Shown: positions 51,422 to 60,569, numbered from the stretch's first letter. The stretch: DNA of 64,000 nt from Nitrospira sp. KM1 (GCF_011405515.1 NZ_AP022671.1:1922001-1986000), one strand, 5' to 3'. The notes: generated from the letters alone by a model not told the origin. Numbers and translations are program-made.

Positions 51422-52453
51422 TCAGTCTAAAATATATTTGGTCGGATCGTACGCCTGACCATTTACCTTGACCATATAGTGGAGATGGGGACCGGTTGCC
51501 AATCCGCTGCTTCCGACCAAACCTACGACATCTCCACGTTTGACACGCTGTCCCTCTTTAACAAGCGATTTGGCCATATGGCCATACAGAGTTTCAATGC
51601 CAAAGCCATGATCCAATTTAACGACATTGCCGAGTTTTGAATCGAATCCGACTGTAGTCACACGACCTTGGGCAGGTGCATGCACGGGAGCATTAGCCGC
51701 AGCTCCGATATCAAGACCATCATGCCAAGCCGGCTTCTCAGTAAATGGAGATACTCTCGGTCCGAATCCTGAGGTAACCCACCCTTTAACAGGCCAGATC
51801 GAAGGAGTTGCCGCCCATCTGGATGATTTTTGTTCCGCGGCAACCGAAAGCTCGTTCAATGATTGTTCTTCCAGTGCAGCCTCTTTACTCAGCCATTTGA
51901 GACCGGCTTTCACTTCAAGGACTAACTCCTCTTCACTCAGATCAGTCATGCCCATTGCGCTTGGCTGCCGCTGTTGCCCCGACGCAAGCATTCCTTCAGC
52001 CGATCCCATTGCCATAGACACGTCGGTTGTGATGGTTTTACCTGGAGGAACAGCGCTACCTTCTGGCAATGGGGTTTCCTCACCGCCGCGTCCGTTCACC
52101 AGGTCGCCTGTCTTAGGAGCGTCAATTCCCAACATCACGCGCAGTCTCTGATTCACCTCTTTCATGCTGCCCAGTCGTTTCTTGAGATCATCTATAGCCG
52201 TGGAAAATGCTACAGTCTGTTCTCTCGCACTCATGGCTTCCGTCTTGAAAGCTGACAACTCCCATACTTCGCCTGTGCGGATGACGTAATGAGAGATAAC
52301 CAGTATGTCAGCAACGAGAAAAATTGCACATACTATCAATAGCTTACGCACAAACTTGCGAGGAAAGCTAAAGCGAAGCGGTTTAGCGGTAGAACCGCGA
52401 AATATCACGACTGTGTATGAATCGTTGTTCTCTGCGCCGGACGACTGTGCCAT
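51422..52453 (-). CDS. M23-family cell-wall peptidase, membrane-anchored
   Basis: A 343-residue protein with one N-terminal TM (~36-56), a coiled-coil periplasmic region (~65-110), a low-complexity linker, and a LytM/M23 domain (~230-343). Zinc ligands are in the HDGLDIG motif (His, Asp) and GPHLHYMVKVNG (HxH), with VKLDHGFGIETLYGHM between. It may cleave peptidoglycan cross-links or act as a divisome/amidase activator like NlpD/EnvC, though the full zinc set favours an active enzyme. The start ATG 52453 has GGGAG seven bases upstream. It is terminated by the hairpin at 51354-51391. Confidence 0.92.
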   Translation of the reverse strand: MAQSSGAENNDSYTVVIFRGSTAKPLRFSFPRKFVRKLLIVCAIFLVADILVISHYVIRTGEVWELSAFKTEAMSAREQTVAFSTAIDDLKKRLGSMKEVNQRLRVMLGIDAPKTGDLVNGRGGEETPLPEGSAVPPGKTITTDVSMAMGSAEGMLASGQQRQPSAMGMTDLSEEELVLEVKAGLKWLSKEAALEEQSLNELSVAAEQKSSRWAATPSIWPVKGWVTSGFGPRVSPFTEKPAWHDGLDIGAAANAPVHAPAQGRVTTVGFDSKLGNVVKLDHGFGIETLYGHMAKSLVKEGQRVKRGDVVGLVGSSGLATGPHLHYMVKVNGQAYDPTKYILD

Positions 52454-52547
52454 TGGTTATTCTCCCTCGGACCCCACGTATAGCTGGCACTCTCTTGGCG
52501 AGTTTACCCGCGTGGTCCGGTTCGGTCAACCCCAATTGTCATTCTAA

Positions 52548-52895
52548 TTATTTGTGACCATCAACTAATTGTACTTCTTGGCTGACCCACTCCAAATAGT
52601 TGGGGCTTCCTTGAAATAGGCTAATCGCAATGATCTCCGGATTGTCATAAGGGTGAATATCGAGTAAGAATCTCTCCAACTGACTATATTGCTTATCGGT
52701 TGTCTTAAATAGAACTAGAACCTCGTGCTCTTCAACGATCTTCCTTTTCCAGCGATAAATGGAACGGACCCGATCTACGATGTTGGCGCAAGCGGCCAAC
52801 CTCCTGTCGATCACTGCCCTCGCGATTCTTGAGGCTCCTGGCTTGTTCGGGCAGCTAACAATAATAAGGAGAATTTTGGGCGTTTGGCGTTTCAT
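52548..52895 (-). CDS. cutA: divalent-cation tolerance protein CutA
   Basis: A 115-residue trimeric ferredoxin-like protein. It has CPNKPGASRIARAVIDRRLAACANIV, YRWKRKIVEEHEVLVLFKTT and HPYDNPEIIAISLFQGSPNYLEWV, which make up the CutA signature. Its role in copper tolerance is debated in the literature. The start ATG 52895 is standard for the family. It is upstream of the M23 gene on the same strand (about 95 bp). Confidence 0.94.
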   Translation of the reverse strand: MKRQTPKILLIIVSCPNKPGASRIARAVIDRRLAACANIVDRVRSIYRWKRKIVEEHEVLVLFKTTDKQYSQLERFLLDIHPYDNPEIIAISLFQGSPNYLEWVSQEVQLVDGHK

Positions 52896-53205
52896 CTTTT
52901 ATTAGGTTCAGCGATCAAAAACACAGGAATGGTTACGCTCGCATGAATTGTGATAAGCTATTGAAATACAACAACATTGCCAATATATTCAAACCCATTG
53001 CCCAGAATTCTTTTCACTTGCGCGAGATGCATTTGCAGGCAAATGACACCCCCATGCATCGGCTTAGCTAATTGACCTCGTAAATCCATCAATCCCCTAT
53101 TTCTTGTCTTGTTTTTTAAATTCATCATGAGTTTAAAGACGCCACCCGGCCTCGTTGACACCTTCACAACGGCTAACCTATGATAATTACGAAGAGAGGG
53201 TCATT
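52896..53205. other. AT-rich intergenic region, no gene recognised
   Basis: A 310-bp AT-rich divergent gap between cutA and the rhodanese gene. It should contain both promoters. A 69-codon minus-strand frame (52958-53167) and short plus-strand frames lack ribosome sites and recognisable domains. Confidence 0.4.
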
Positions 53206-53526
53206 ATGAGTTTTGTAATCACACCCAAAGAATTGAAAATGCGTCTAGACAATGGCGATGAGTTTTTTTTACTAGACGTACGCGAGCAATGGGAATTTGA
53301 CTTGGCCAAGCTTGACGGGTCCTCACTCATCCCTCTAGCCACTCTTCCTCATTCGCTCTCAAAACTTGATCGTGGCAAAGAAATCGTTGCTATATGCCAT
53401 CATGGGATGCGGAGTGCAGATGCGACGAATTTTTTACTGCAGCAGGGTTTCCCGAATGTCAAAAACCTAGTGGGGGGAATCGACGCTTGGTCAGCACAGG
53501 TCGATAACAAGGTGCCAAGGTATTAG
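53206..53526 (+). CDS. rhodanese-like sulfurtransferase
   Basis: A 106-residue single-domain rhodanese. It starts MSFVITPKELK, has FFLLDVREQWEFDLAKLDGS and the active-site loop CHHGMRSA with the catalytic Cys near residue 68, then GFPNVKNLVGGIDAW. It may transfer sulfur from thiosulfate or persulfides or take part in tRNA or cofactor sulfuration. The start ATG 53206 has an AGAGGG ribosome site; the longer frame from 53155 lacks one. It stands alone. Confidence 0.93.
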   Translation: MSFVITPKELKMRLDNGDEFFLLDVREQWEFDLAKLDGSSLIPLATLPHSLSKLDRGKEIVAICHHGMRSADATNFLLQQGFPNVKNLVGGIDAWSAQVDNKVPRY

Positions 53527-53563
53527 CCCACACGATCAGGCCTTGTTCAAGCATGTCCGGGTG

Positions 53564-54490
53564 TTAACCCATTCGTTCTCTAAAATATTCCACGGTTCGT
53601 TTAAGTCCATCTGTTAGACTCATCCTCGGCTCCCACGCCATTTCATGCCGCAATTTTCCCGAGTCAATCACACTCCTTGCCTGCTCTCCTTTTTTTGCAG
53701 GTCCATGGACTTCCTTACAAGTCGAACCGGTATGCTGAACCAATATTCTGAAGAGATCGTTAACAGAGGTCTCCATTCCAGTACCTACATTGTAGGTTCC
53801 TTCGGAATCTTGACTACCCATCACAGCCAAATTCGCTTCAACAACATCCTCGACAAATATGAAGTCTCGGGTCTGACGTCCGTTACCATTAATGACAGCT
53901 TGTTCATTATTCAGTAATTTCTGAATAAAGATAGCCACGACCCCCGCCTCTCCTTCCGGATCTTGTCGCGGGCCATAGACATTGGCATATCGTAAATTGA
54001 CAACTTGCAATCCCCCCACACGCTGGAAGTACGACAGATACTGTTCGCCGCAGAGTTTACTCAGCCCATAAGGCGATAGAGGCTTGGTAGGATGTGTCTC
54101 AGGGGCAGGATAAAGATCTTGATCCCCATAGATCGCACCTCCGGAGGAAGAAAATACGACCTTTCGCGCTCCATGCTTCACTGCCTGTTGCATGATGTTC
54201 AATGTGCCAAGGATATTGACCTGAGCGTCAAACATCGGATCTTCAACAGATTTTCTCACATCCATCTGAGCAGCCAGATGCATGACAATGTTGGGGCGCT
54301 CATTTCGAAAGACCCGCTCAACACGCCAACTCTGAATGTCGGATTTGTAAAATCGTGCTGCGCGATTGATATTCCTACGTTTTCCGGTTGACAAATTGTC
54401 GATGATGACGACGGCATGTCCCTCCTGCACCAGTCGATCAACCACGTGTGATCCGATAAAACCAGCACCGCCTGTGACGAGAACCTTCAT
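53564..54490 (-). CDS. NAD-dependent epimerase/dehydratase (UDP-glucose 4-epimerase-like)
   Basis: A 308-residue extended SDR. It has the cofactor motif TGGAGFIGSHV (~7-17), IIDNLSTGKRRNI with Asp for NAD, and a catalytic triad visible as SSSGGAIYG and YGLSKLCGEQY. The closest match is to GalE-type UDP-hexose epimerases. It supplies sugar nucleotides for surface polysaccharides. Its ATG 54490 overlaps the tlyA stop (ATGA), and GGGGGAGG directly precedes it. It is the last gene of the minus-strand operon starting at zapB. Confidence 0.9.
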   Translation of the reverse strand: MKVLVTGGAGFIGSHVVDRLVQEGHAVVIIDNLSTGKRRNINRAARFYKSDIQSWRVERVFRNERPNIVMHLAAQMDVRKSVEDPMFDAQVNILGTLNIMQQAVKHGARKVVFSSSGGAIYGDQDLYPAPETHPTKPLSPYGLSKLCGEQYLSYFQRVGGLQVVNLRYANVYGPRQDPEGEAGVVAIFIQKLLNNEQAVINGNGRQTRDFIFVEDVVEANLAVMGSQDSEGTYNVGTGMETSVNDLFRILVQHTGSTCKEVHGPAKKGEQARSVIDSGKLRHEMAWEPRMSLTDGLKRTVEYFRERMG

Positions 54491-55293
54491 GCCTCCCCCT
54501 TAGTGCGTGACGAAGCGGATAGATCCTTCTCAAGGCTTATCCTACTCCGATAATCGAACGCTACAAGAATTTCTCGATTTCCTTTTCTTCCTTTCAGCGG
54601 CGACTCACACCGATTGCTGAACGACAGCCCCAGCTTCTTTGCGCTTTCAACCACCGCTCGGACTGCGCGCTCACGCTGAGCATCATCGCGGACAATCCCT
54701 CCGGCACCGACATTGCCCTTTCCAACTTCGAATTGAGGTTTGACCAATGCAATCACCTTGGCTTCGTCGGCCAATAAGCCGACTACACTCGGAAGAACGA
54801 GCGCGAGCGAGATAAACGAGACATCTAGGACGGCGAGCCCGATTCTCTCAGATATCGTCGATCGATCGACGTATCGAATGTTCGTTCGCTCCAATAGAAT
54901 GACGCGAGTATCTTGACGCAACCGCCAATGGATTTGGCCATAACCGACATCAACGGCATAAATGCGCTTTGCACCTCGTTGCAAGAGGCAGTCCGTGAAT
55001 CCCCCCGTTGAACAGCCGACATCGAGACACACGGAATCGGAAGGATTGATCAGGAAGTCGCTCAATGCGGCCGCGAGCTTCTCTCCGGCGCGACTGACAT
55101 AAGGCGGCGGCAGCGCGACATTGATCCGTGCGTCATGTGCAACAAGTTTGGCAGGCTTGTCAACCACCGTGCCGTCCACCGACACATCGCCCGCCAGGAT
55201 TGCTCTTACCGCCGATTCGCGGCTTTCGGCCAAACCGTGGATGACGACTAAGCGGTCTAATCGCTCTTTTTGAGCTCGGAGAGGAGGAACCAT
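54487..55293 (-). CDS. tlyA: TlyA-family rRNA 2'-O-methyltransferase
   Basis: A 268-residue protein with an N-terminal S4 RNA-binding domain (~8-70, RLDRLVVIHGLAESRESA) and an FtsJ/RrmJ-type methyltransferase domain (~75-250) with the SAM motif LDVGCSTGGFTDCLL and KPQFEVGKGNVGAGGIVRD. It methylates cytidine 2'-OH in rRNA; some homologues also have hemolysin activity. The basic C terminus ends in a poly-charged tail. It is 38 bp downstream of xseB. Confidence 0.94.
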   Translation of the reverse strand: MVPPLRAQKERLDRLVVIHGLAESRESAVRAILAGDVSVDGTVVDKPAKLVAHDARINVALPPPYVSRAGEKLAAALSDFLINPSDSVCLDVGCSTGGFTDCLLQRGAKRIYAVDVGYGQIHWRLRQDTRVILLERTNIRYVDRSTISERIGLAVLDVSFISLALVLPSVVGLLADEAKVIALVKPQFEVGKGNVGAGGIVRDDAQRERAVRAVVESAKKLGLSFSNRCESPLKGRKGNREILVAFDYRSRISLEKDLSASSRTKGEA

Positions 55294-55331
55294 GAGGTCA
55301 GCGTGGGATCAGAGAATCGATGACCAACACA

Positions 55332-55586
55332 CTATTCGGCCGGCTGATTGTCTTCACCATCGACATCGTCGGGAGATACTGCCTGCAGTCTTTTTTTCCC
55401 GTTTTGTTCCTGCACCAGGACTTCAACTTTGTGCTCCGCATCCTCAAGAATTTTCAAACAATTTTTCGACAGCCGGATGCCCTCCTCAAAAATTTTCAGA
55501 GACTCATCCAGTGGAAGATCTCCCTTTTCTAGCTCTCCGACGATGGTTTCTAATCGTGCCATCGCTTGTTCAAACTTCACGCCCAT
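55332..55586 (-). CDS. xseB: exodeoxyribonuclease VII small subunit
   Basis: An 84-residue subunit of exonuclease VII with the diagnostic motifs FEQAMARLETIVGELEKGDL and SLKIFEEGIRLSKNCLKILEDAE. It binds XseA to form a single-strand nuclease that makes acid-soluble oligonucleotides. The ATG 55586 has AGGA six bases upstream. It follows xseA by about 50 bp. The acidic C-terminal tail is variable in the family. Confidence 0.96.
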   Translation of the reverse strand: MGVKFEQAMARLETIVGELEKGDLPLDESLKIFEEGIRLSKNCLKILEDAEHKVEVLVQEQNGKKRLQAVSPDDVDGEDNQPAE

Positions 55587-55635
55587 TGCCGTCCTTTCTC
55601 TTCAAAAAACACGTGTCATCCCTCAGCATTATCCC

Positions 55636-57027
55636 TCACCTCACGACCGAATTCAAACCGGCAGTCTGGCACACTTCGTCAATTGTGCACCTCAAGTGTC
55701 CGTCAGCCAAGTGGGCTTCGATCTGATCACCGGCTTGCACATGGCGAATGTTTTTGATCAGCTGCCGGGAGGGAACCAAACGGAGCAGGCTATAGCCCCG
55801 GCCGATCACCGAAAGAGGGCTGAGATGGTGGAGCTGCGAAGCACGGGCATGAACGGATTGCCTTTTTTGGTCCAACATCACCCGCATCTGGCGCTCCAGC
55901 CTCTTTACGCATTGTGGCAATGTCGACAATCCTCTTTTGACCATCAGGATTGGACCACGACTTCTTAACTCCTGCTGGGATTGCATCACATCTCGCAGGC
56001 GGACCGATACGCCGGCCCTCATCACGTCGTGCAAATTCATCGTCAAGAGATCAAGACGCTGCGCCTGTTCTTGCACGAGGTATCGTCCGAGCCACAACCC
56101 TCGTTGGCTCCCTTCCAATCGGCGTCGCTCCACTCGACAATGCTGATTCACACAGTGAGTCATTCGCGTTCTCAAATCGCGCACTCTTGCCATGACCTCT
56201 GTACGCACGGGGACGATGGACTCTGCGGCAGCCGATGGAGTCGGCGCACGATAATCTGCCGCAAAATCTGACAGCGTCACGTCTATTTCGTGGCCAATGG
56301 CCGAGACGACAGGGATGCGCGATCCTGCGATGGCGCGGACCACGATTTCCTCGTTAAATGCCCACAAGTCCTCCAGACTGCCGCCACCTCGTCCCACAAT
56401 CAGGACCTCTGGAGTCTCCAATTCGTTCAGTGCTTGAATCGCCTCGACGATACATGTGGCTGCGGCGGCGCCCTGGACAGGAACAGGAGCAATCACGATG
56501 TGGATCGACGACCATCGCCTACGCAGCACCGCTAGAATATCTTTGATCGCAGCACCTGACAGCGATGTCACCACACCAACGGTCTTGGGGAATACCGGCA
56601 GCGGCTTTTTCTTCCTGTGATCGAAGAGACCTTCAGCGGCAAGTCGCGCCTTCAGTTGCTCGAAGGCTACCTGAAGAGCCCCAATTCCCCTCGGCTCGAC
56701 CGCATCAATCACGAGTTGATACTCACCACGCTGTTCGTAGACAGTCAGTCGTCCCCTCACGACGATATGCATCCCCTCCGCCAGCGAGAACCGCAACCGT
56801 GCGGCATCGGACTTAAACAGCACGGCCCGAATTTGACTGGCTGCATCCTTCAAGGTGAAGTAGAGATGACCTGAGTTGGGCACTCGGAGATTTGAGACCT
56901 CACCTTCCAACCAAATATCCCGGAAGGAGGACTCGACCGACGCTCGGATCAATCGAGTCAGTTCGGAGACGGTCAGTATCGGGGCGGTGTAACCGGGGAG
57001 TGCGGGTTGAAGTGCTGAAGCAGGCAT
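55636..57027 (-). CDS. xseA: exodeoxyribonuclease VII large subunit
   Basis: A 463-residue catalytic subunit of exonuclease VII. An N-terminal OB-fold domain (~15-115; VSELTRLIRASVESSF, HLYFTLKDAASQIRAVLF) is followed by the catalytic domain with VGVVTSLSGAAIKDIL, IVGRGGGSLEDLWAFNEE and AIGHEIDVTLSDFAAD. It has a C-terminal coiled coil and a final GRGYSLLRL segment. It lies 3 bp downstream of ymdB and upstream of xseB in the same operon. Confidence 0.97.
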   Translation of the reverse strand: MPASALQPALPGYTAPILTVSELTRLIRASVESSFRDIWLEGEVSNLRVPNSGHLYFTLKDAASQIRAVLFKSDAARLRFSLAEGMHIVVRGRLTVYEQRGEYQLVIDAVEPRGIGALQVAFEQLKARLAAEGLFDHRKKKPLPVFPKTVGVVTSLSGAAIKDILAVLRRRWSSIHIVIAPVPVQGAAAATCIVEAIQALNELETPEVLIVGRGGGSLEDLWAFNEEIVVRAIAGSRIPVVSAIGHEIDVTLSDFAADYRAPTPSAAAESIVPVRTEVMARVRDLRTRMTHCVNQHCRVERRRLEGSQRGLWLGRYLVQEQAQRLDLLTMNLHDVMRAGVSVRLRDVMQSQQELRSRGPILMVKRGLSTLPQCVKRLERQMRVMLDQKRQSVHARASQLHHLSPLSVIGRGYSLLRLVPSRQLIKNIRHVQAGDQIEAHLADGHLRCTIDEVCQTAGLNSVVR

Positions 57028-57030
57028 TCG

Positions 57031-57810
57031 TCAGTCGAGGATACGAATACGTTCAATCGAAAGAGCCTTGCCGATACGCGCATCGACGTCGAGCAATACA
57101 GCGCTGAATACTGTAGGTCCAGATGCAACTTCAAATCGTCTAGGCATTCCTGTGAGAAACTTCTCAATGGCGAGGTCTTTTTTTATCCCGATGACACCAT
57201 GCAACGGCCCCGTCATACCGATATCCGTCAAATACGCCGTGCCCCTTGGAAGGATTTGCTCATCGGCAGTTTGCACGTGCGTATGGGTCCCGACTACCGC
57301 AGTGGCCTCGCCATCCAGATAGTGGCCCATCGCCATTTTTTCTGAAGTCGCCTCGGCATGCATGTCGACAATGACAGCAGAAACCCGTTTCCTCATCCTG
57401 GCCAATTCTCTCTTTGCTACTTGAAACGGGCAATCGAGCGCGGGCATGTACGCTCGCCCCATGAGCTGCAACACCCCCAGTTCCTCACCTGCCGCTGTTT
57501 GTATGACGACACTCCCGTGACCCGGAACACCCTCAGGATAGTTCGCCGGGCGCAACAGTCTTCGTTCTCGCGGGAAATAGTCGAGGATCTCTTTCTTGTC
57601 CCACGCGTGATTTCCCGTGGTAATCGCAGCCAGTCCCATCCCGAATAACTCTTCGGCCAGTTCTGGAGTGATTCCAAATCCTCCGGCGACATTCTCACCA
57701 TTGCCGATGACCACGTCGATCCGGTGCTTCGCGACGAGCCGGGGAACCATGCGAGCGACCGCTCGTCTGCCGGGTTCGCCCATGATGTCACCGATACACA
57801 GTACTTTCAT
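57031..57810 (-). CDS. YmdB-family metallophosphoesterase (TIGR00282)
   Basis: A 259-residue phosphoesterase of the YmdB group. It has dinuclear metal motifs CIGDIMGEPGRR, GNGENVAGGFG, TGNHAWDKKEI, DMHAEATSEKMAMG and GTHTHVQTADE. Bacillus YmdB hydrolyses 2',3'-cyclic nucleotides and cAMP and affects biofilm fate. It is immediately downstream of rny; its ATG overlaps the rny stop (ATGA), and this rny-ymdB order is widely conserved. Confidence 0.95.
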   Translation of the reverse strand: MKVLCIGDIMGEPGRRAVARMVPRLVAKHRIDVVIGNGENVAGGFGITPELAEELFGMGLAAITTGNHAWDKKEILDYFPRERRLLRPANYPEGVPGHGSVVIQTAAGEELGVLQLMGRAYMPALDCPFQVAKRELARMRKRVSAVIVDMHAEATSEKMAMGHYLDGEATAVVGTHTHVQTADEQILPRGTAYLTDIGMTGPLHGVIGIKKDLAIEKFLTGMPRRFEVASGPTVFSAVLLDVDARIGKALSIERIRILD

Positions 57811-59375
57811 TTTGCGTACTCGATGTACCGACTTTCCCGAATCACTGTCACTTTGATCTGTCCTGGATAGGTCAGTTCCTGTTCAATTTTTTTCGCGAGG
57901 TCGCGAGACAACTGGAACGATTCCGTATCGGACATATCTTCCTGCCGCACGATCACGCGGATCTCGCGCCCAGCTTGAATGGCATAGGCTTTCTGAACCC
58001 CTTTTTGAGCATGAGCGAGCGATTCCAGCTTTTCCAGTCTCTTCACATAGGATTCAAGCGCCTCGCGTCTCGCGCCGGGCCGCGCAGCCGATAACGCCTC
58101 AGCCGCGGCAACCAGCACGGATTCCGGACAAATAGGCTCCACCTGCTCATGATGAGCGGCGATCGCATTCACGATTTTTTCACTTTCCCCCCATTTCTTG
58201 GCAATGTCGGCTCCGAGCATGGCGTGAGGGCCTTCCTCTTCATGGCTCACGGCCTTGCCGATGTCGTGCAGGAGAGCGCCGCGTCTCGCTAACTTGACGT
58301 CCAAGCCCAATTCCGAGGCCATGATCCCACAAATATAGGCGGCTTCCCGTGCGTGATACAAATTGTTCTGGCCATAACTGGTCCGGTATTTCAACCTCCC
58401 GAGCACTTTGATCAGCTCGGGATGAAAATCGGACAGGCCCAATTCAAAAATGATTTTTTCGGCTTCTTCGTACATCAGCTTGTCGATGTCGACTTTCACC
58501 TTGTCGACGATTTCCTCGATCCTTGTGGGATGTATTCGACCGTCGTGCATCAGACGCTCAAGCGATACCTTTGCAATCTCTCTGCGTAGAGGATCGAATC
58601 CGGATATAATGACCGCCTCCGGCGTTTCATCGATGATCAGATCTATGCCAGTAGCCGCTTCGATCGCCCGAATATTTCGACCCTCCCGTCCGATGATGCG
58701 TCCCTTCATTGCATCATTAGGAATCGGCACGACGGAGATGGTCGACTCCGACACATAGTCACGGACGACCCTCTGGATGGAACTCGTAATGATCTCCCGC
58801 GCCTCGCGTTCGGCATTTTCCCTCGCTTCTTCTAATGTTCGCTTTGCAATACCTGCCGCATCGAGTCTAGCCTGGCTTTCCATTTCCTGCAGAAGATGCT
58901 TCTTGGCCTCTTCGGCAGTCATGCCTGCAACACGTTCCAATGCTTCCCGATGTTCTCTCTCAGCTTGGATACAAGCCGCTTCTTTGGCGGTGAGCTTTTC
59001 TTCCCGCTTCGCGCACTCGTGATCCCGCTTCTGAAACTCACTGTCTCGTTTATCGAGCGCGCTGATCCGCTTATCGATCGATTCTTCTCTCTGAACTAAG
59101 CGCTTCTCGGACACAGACATTTCGGCCAGCTTGGCCTTCTGTTCCTTTTCCAGTTCTGCCTTCGACTGAAATATCAAGTCCTTCGCTTCCAGCTTGGCTT
59201 CTTTAAGAATATTTTCAGCTTCCCGCTGCGCATTTTGAACCGCCTGCCGGGCCTGTTCTTCCTCCTTCACTCTTCTGTTGGCTTGCGACATACGCCGAAC
59301 AGCTTCATAGATCCCTATCCCCAAGAGGGCTGCGACAATTCCGACAAGCACGAGCGTGACAAATGAGGTAGTCAT
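57807..59375 (-). CDS. rny: ribonuclease Y
   Basis: A 522-residue endoribonuclease. One N-terminal TM (~5-22) anchors it to the membrane. A long charged coiled coil (~30-205) follows, then a KH domain (~215-275; GRIIGREGRNIRAIEAATG) and an HD domain (~330-430) with the metal-binding HD in LLHDIGKAVSHE. The C-terminal domain ends in RYIEYAK. It initiates mRNA decay and works with ymdB-linked processes. It is separated from zapA by 576 bp that may encode an RNA. Confidence 0.97.
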   Translation of the reverse strand: MTTSFVTLVLVGIVAALLGIGIYEAVRRMSQANRRVKEEEQARQAVQNAQREAENILKEAKLEAKDLIFQSKAELEKEQKAKLAEMSVSEKRLVQREESIDKRISALDKRDSEFQKRDHECAKREEKLTAKEAACIQAEREHREALERVAGMTAEEAKKHLLQEMESQARLDAAGIAKRTLEEARENAEREAREIITSSIQRVVRDYVSESTISVVPIPNDAMKGRIIGREGRNIRAIEAATGIDLIIDETPEAVIISGFDPLRREIAKVSLERLMHDGRIHPTRIEEIVDKVKVDIDKLMYEEAEKIIFELGLSDFHPELIKVLGRLKYRTSYGQNNLYHAREAAYICGIMASELGLDVKLARRGALLHDIGKAVSHEEEGPHAMLGADIAKKWGESEKIVNAIAAHHEQVEPICPESVLVAAAEALSAARPGARREALESYVKRLEKLESLAHAQKGVQKAYAIQAGREIRVIVRQEDMSDTESFQLSRDLAKKIEQELTYPGQIKVTVIRESRYIEYAK

Positions 59376-59594
59376 GTGGACCAGTCCCTTTCACAACGGG
59401 ACCAAGAAGCACATCTCTTCTCAGATCCCGATCTCAGCAGTACCGTATGATGTGACGACGGAAAATACAGCAGGGAACGCGGCGGAGAGAGGATGGTCGA
59501 ACTAGGAACCGATCATTGCATACGAGGATGGGGCTGAATACGTGGTCGGATTGTCGACGCGGGCCGATAGTCCGTCTCGTCATGGGGACTCCCC

Positions 59595-59850
59595 CTAAGA
59601 TGCCGCCTCAGATGGCGACGTTCAATGGCAGAGCTCTTGATGACCGCCACAGTTTGCCGACTGGGCATAAGTACCCTGTGGCCCAGCGTGATGGATGCCA
59701 TGAAGTCTTGCACTTGTGAAAAATTGAACCTGAGGATCGAACTGACCAGAAAGACGAGGCGTTCAAAGCACGCTTGCACGCGAATCGGACCCAGCATCGC
59801 TACGACCTTCCACATCGCTTCTCGTAAGAACTCATCTCCAAGATCGGTAT
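59595..59850 (-). ncRNA. ssrS: candidate structured RNA, possibly 6S RNA
   Basis: The 576-bp gap between zapA and rny has no convincing gene, but its minus strand can be partly folded. A segment GGCGGCATCTTAGGGGGAG (about 59595-59613) resembles the 3' end of 6S RNA (E. coli: GCGGCGGCATCTCGGAGATT). CTTGGAGATG (about 59837) can pair with CATCTTAGGG over nine of ten positions. ACCGATC (near 59847) and GATCGGT (near 59508) could form an outer stem if the transcript is longer. A CCACAG...CTGTGG hairpin lies within. 6S RNA lies next to zapA in many bacteria. The implied length, about 250 nt, is longer than the usual ~185, so the identity is tentative. Confidence 0.35.
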
Positions 59851-59951
59851 CACTTCCGAAAAGACCAGCACTTTCCCTACCGCTGTAACATCTACTTACT
59901 TGTAACCCCGCGTATTATGCTAACAAAATGCTGATATCGCTTGCAAGCGCA

Positions 59952-60248
59952 TTAGCGAAACAGCGATGTTGAAACCTGTTCCTCGATCGATTCCATGATC
60001 GACGTCATTCGACGTTCGACATCGGCCTCCCCCTGGGCTCGCTTCTTTTCCGCCTCAAAAAGCTGATGCGCCAAGTTGAGCGCGGCTAGAACCGCCAGCT
60101 TAGAGGGCGTCGCTGTGCTCATTCCAGCAGCAACATGACGCATTTGCCCGTCCACAAACCCAGCTAATCTGCGGACATACGCTTCTTCGGCCTCTCCACG
60201 AATCGCATATCGCTGGCCGTAGATCTCGACTTCCGTCGTTCTAGTCAA
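59952..60248 (-). CDS. zapA: cell division protein ZapA
   Basis: A 98-residue FtsZ-ring stabilising protein. It has TEVEIYGQRYAIRGEAEEAY, VRRLAGFVDGQMRHVA, and KLAVLAALNLAHQLFEAEKK, followed by a coiled coil. The start is TTG 60248: a perfect ribosome site AAGGAGG lies six bases upstream, and no ATG is available at the correct place. It overlaps the last bases of zapB (60241-60243 stop). A much longer open frame to 60416 is only a shadow of zapB. ZapA and ZapB cooperate in Z-ring formation. Confidence 0.93.
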   Translation of the reverse strand: MTRTTEVEIYGQRYAIRGEAEEAYVRRLAGFVDGQMRHVAAGMSTATPSKLAVLAALNLAHQLFEAEKKRAQGEADVERRMTSIMESIEEQVSTSLFR

Positions 60249-60495
60249 TGGCCACCTCCTTGCGTTCTTCAAAGCACTCCAACAGCTCGATCTCTCCCAG
60301 CACTTTTTCAATTCTCGTCTTAATATCGATCCGCTCCCGCTCCCAACGTCGATTCGAATCGTTCTGATCGGCAAATCGCTGGCGCATCGTCTTGAGATCT
60401 TCCTCCAATGCGACATTCTTCTTTTTCAATTCATGAATAAGCTTCACTAAATCCTTAACGCGCGACTCCAATGCATCCAGACGATCCAAAGCCAT
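60241..60495 (-). CDS. coiled-coil cell division protein, ZapB-like
   Basis: An 84-residue protein that is almost entirely coiled coil (heptads through LDALESRVKDLVKLIHELKK to about residue 65), with a short acidic C terminus. It resembles ZapB and is directly followed by zapA, which supports the call; sequence alone cannot exclude another coiled-coil protein. The start ATG 60495 has AGGAG six bases upstream and lies about 30 bp after a strong sigma-70 promoter. Together with zapA it forms the head of the long minus-strand operon. Confidence 0.75.
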   Translation of the reverse strand: MALDRLDALESRVKDLVKLIHELKKKNVALEEDLKTMRQRFADQNDSNRRWERERIDIKTRIEKVLGEIELLECFEERKEVAID

Positions 60496-60531
60496 AAGTA
60501 ACTCCTACAATAGCCCTACAAATTGTGGTGC

Positions 60532-60560
60532 ACTATAGAAACTTGTCTAGATCTTGTCAA
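60532..60560 (-). promoter_or_regulatory. near-consensus sigma-70 promoter for the zapB-zapA operon
   Basis: On the minus strand a perfect TTGACA (60560-60555) is followed after 17 bp by TATAGT (60537-60532), one base from the -10 consensus. Transcription should start near 60525, giving a ~30-nt leader to the zapB ATG. It lies between the end of the transglycosylase gene and zapB. Confidence 0.8.
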
Positions 60561-60569
60561 GAAATGAGG

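Noticed and set aside
52958-53167. 69-residue minus-strand frame between cutA and the rhodanese gene
   Set aside because: AT-rich, without a ribosome site or recognisable motif; likely chance.
59513-59815. 100-residue minus-strand open frame in the zapA-rny gap
   Set aside because: No ribosome site and a composition unlike its neighbours; it overlaps the candidate structured RNA. The frame extends upstream without a good start.
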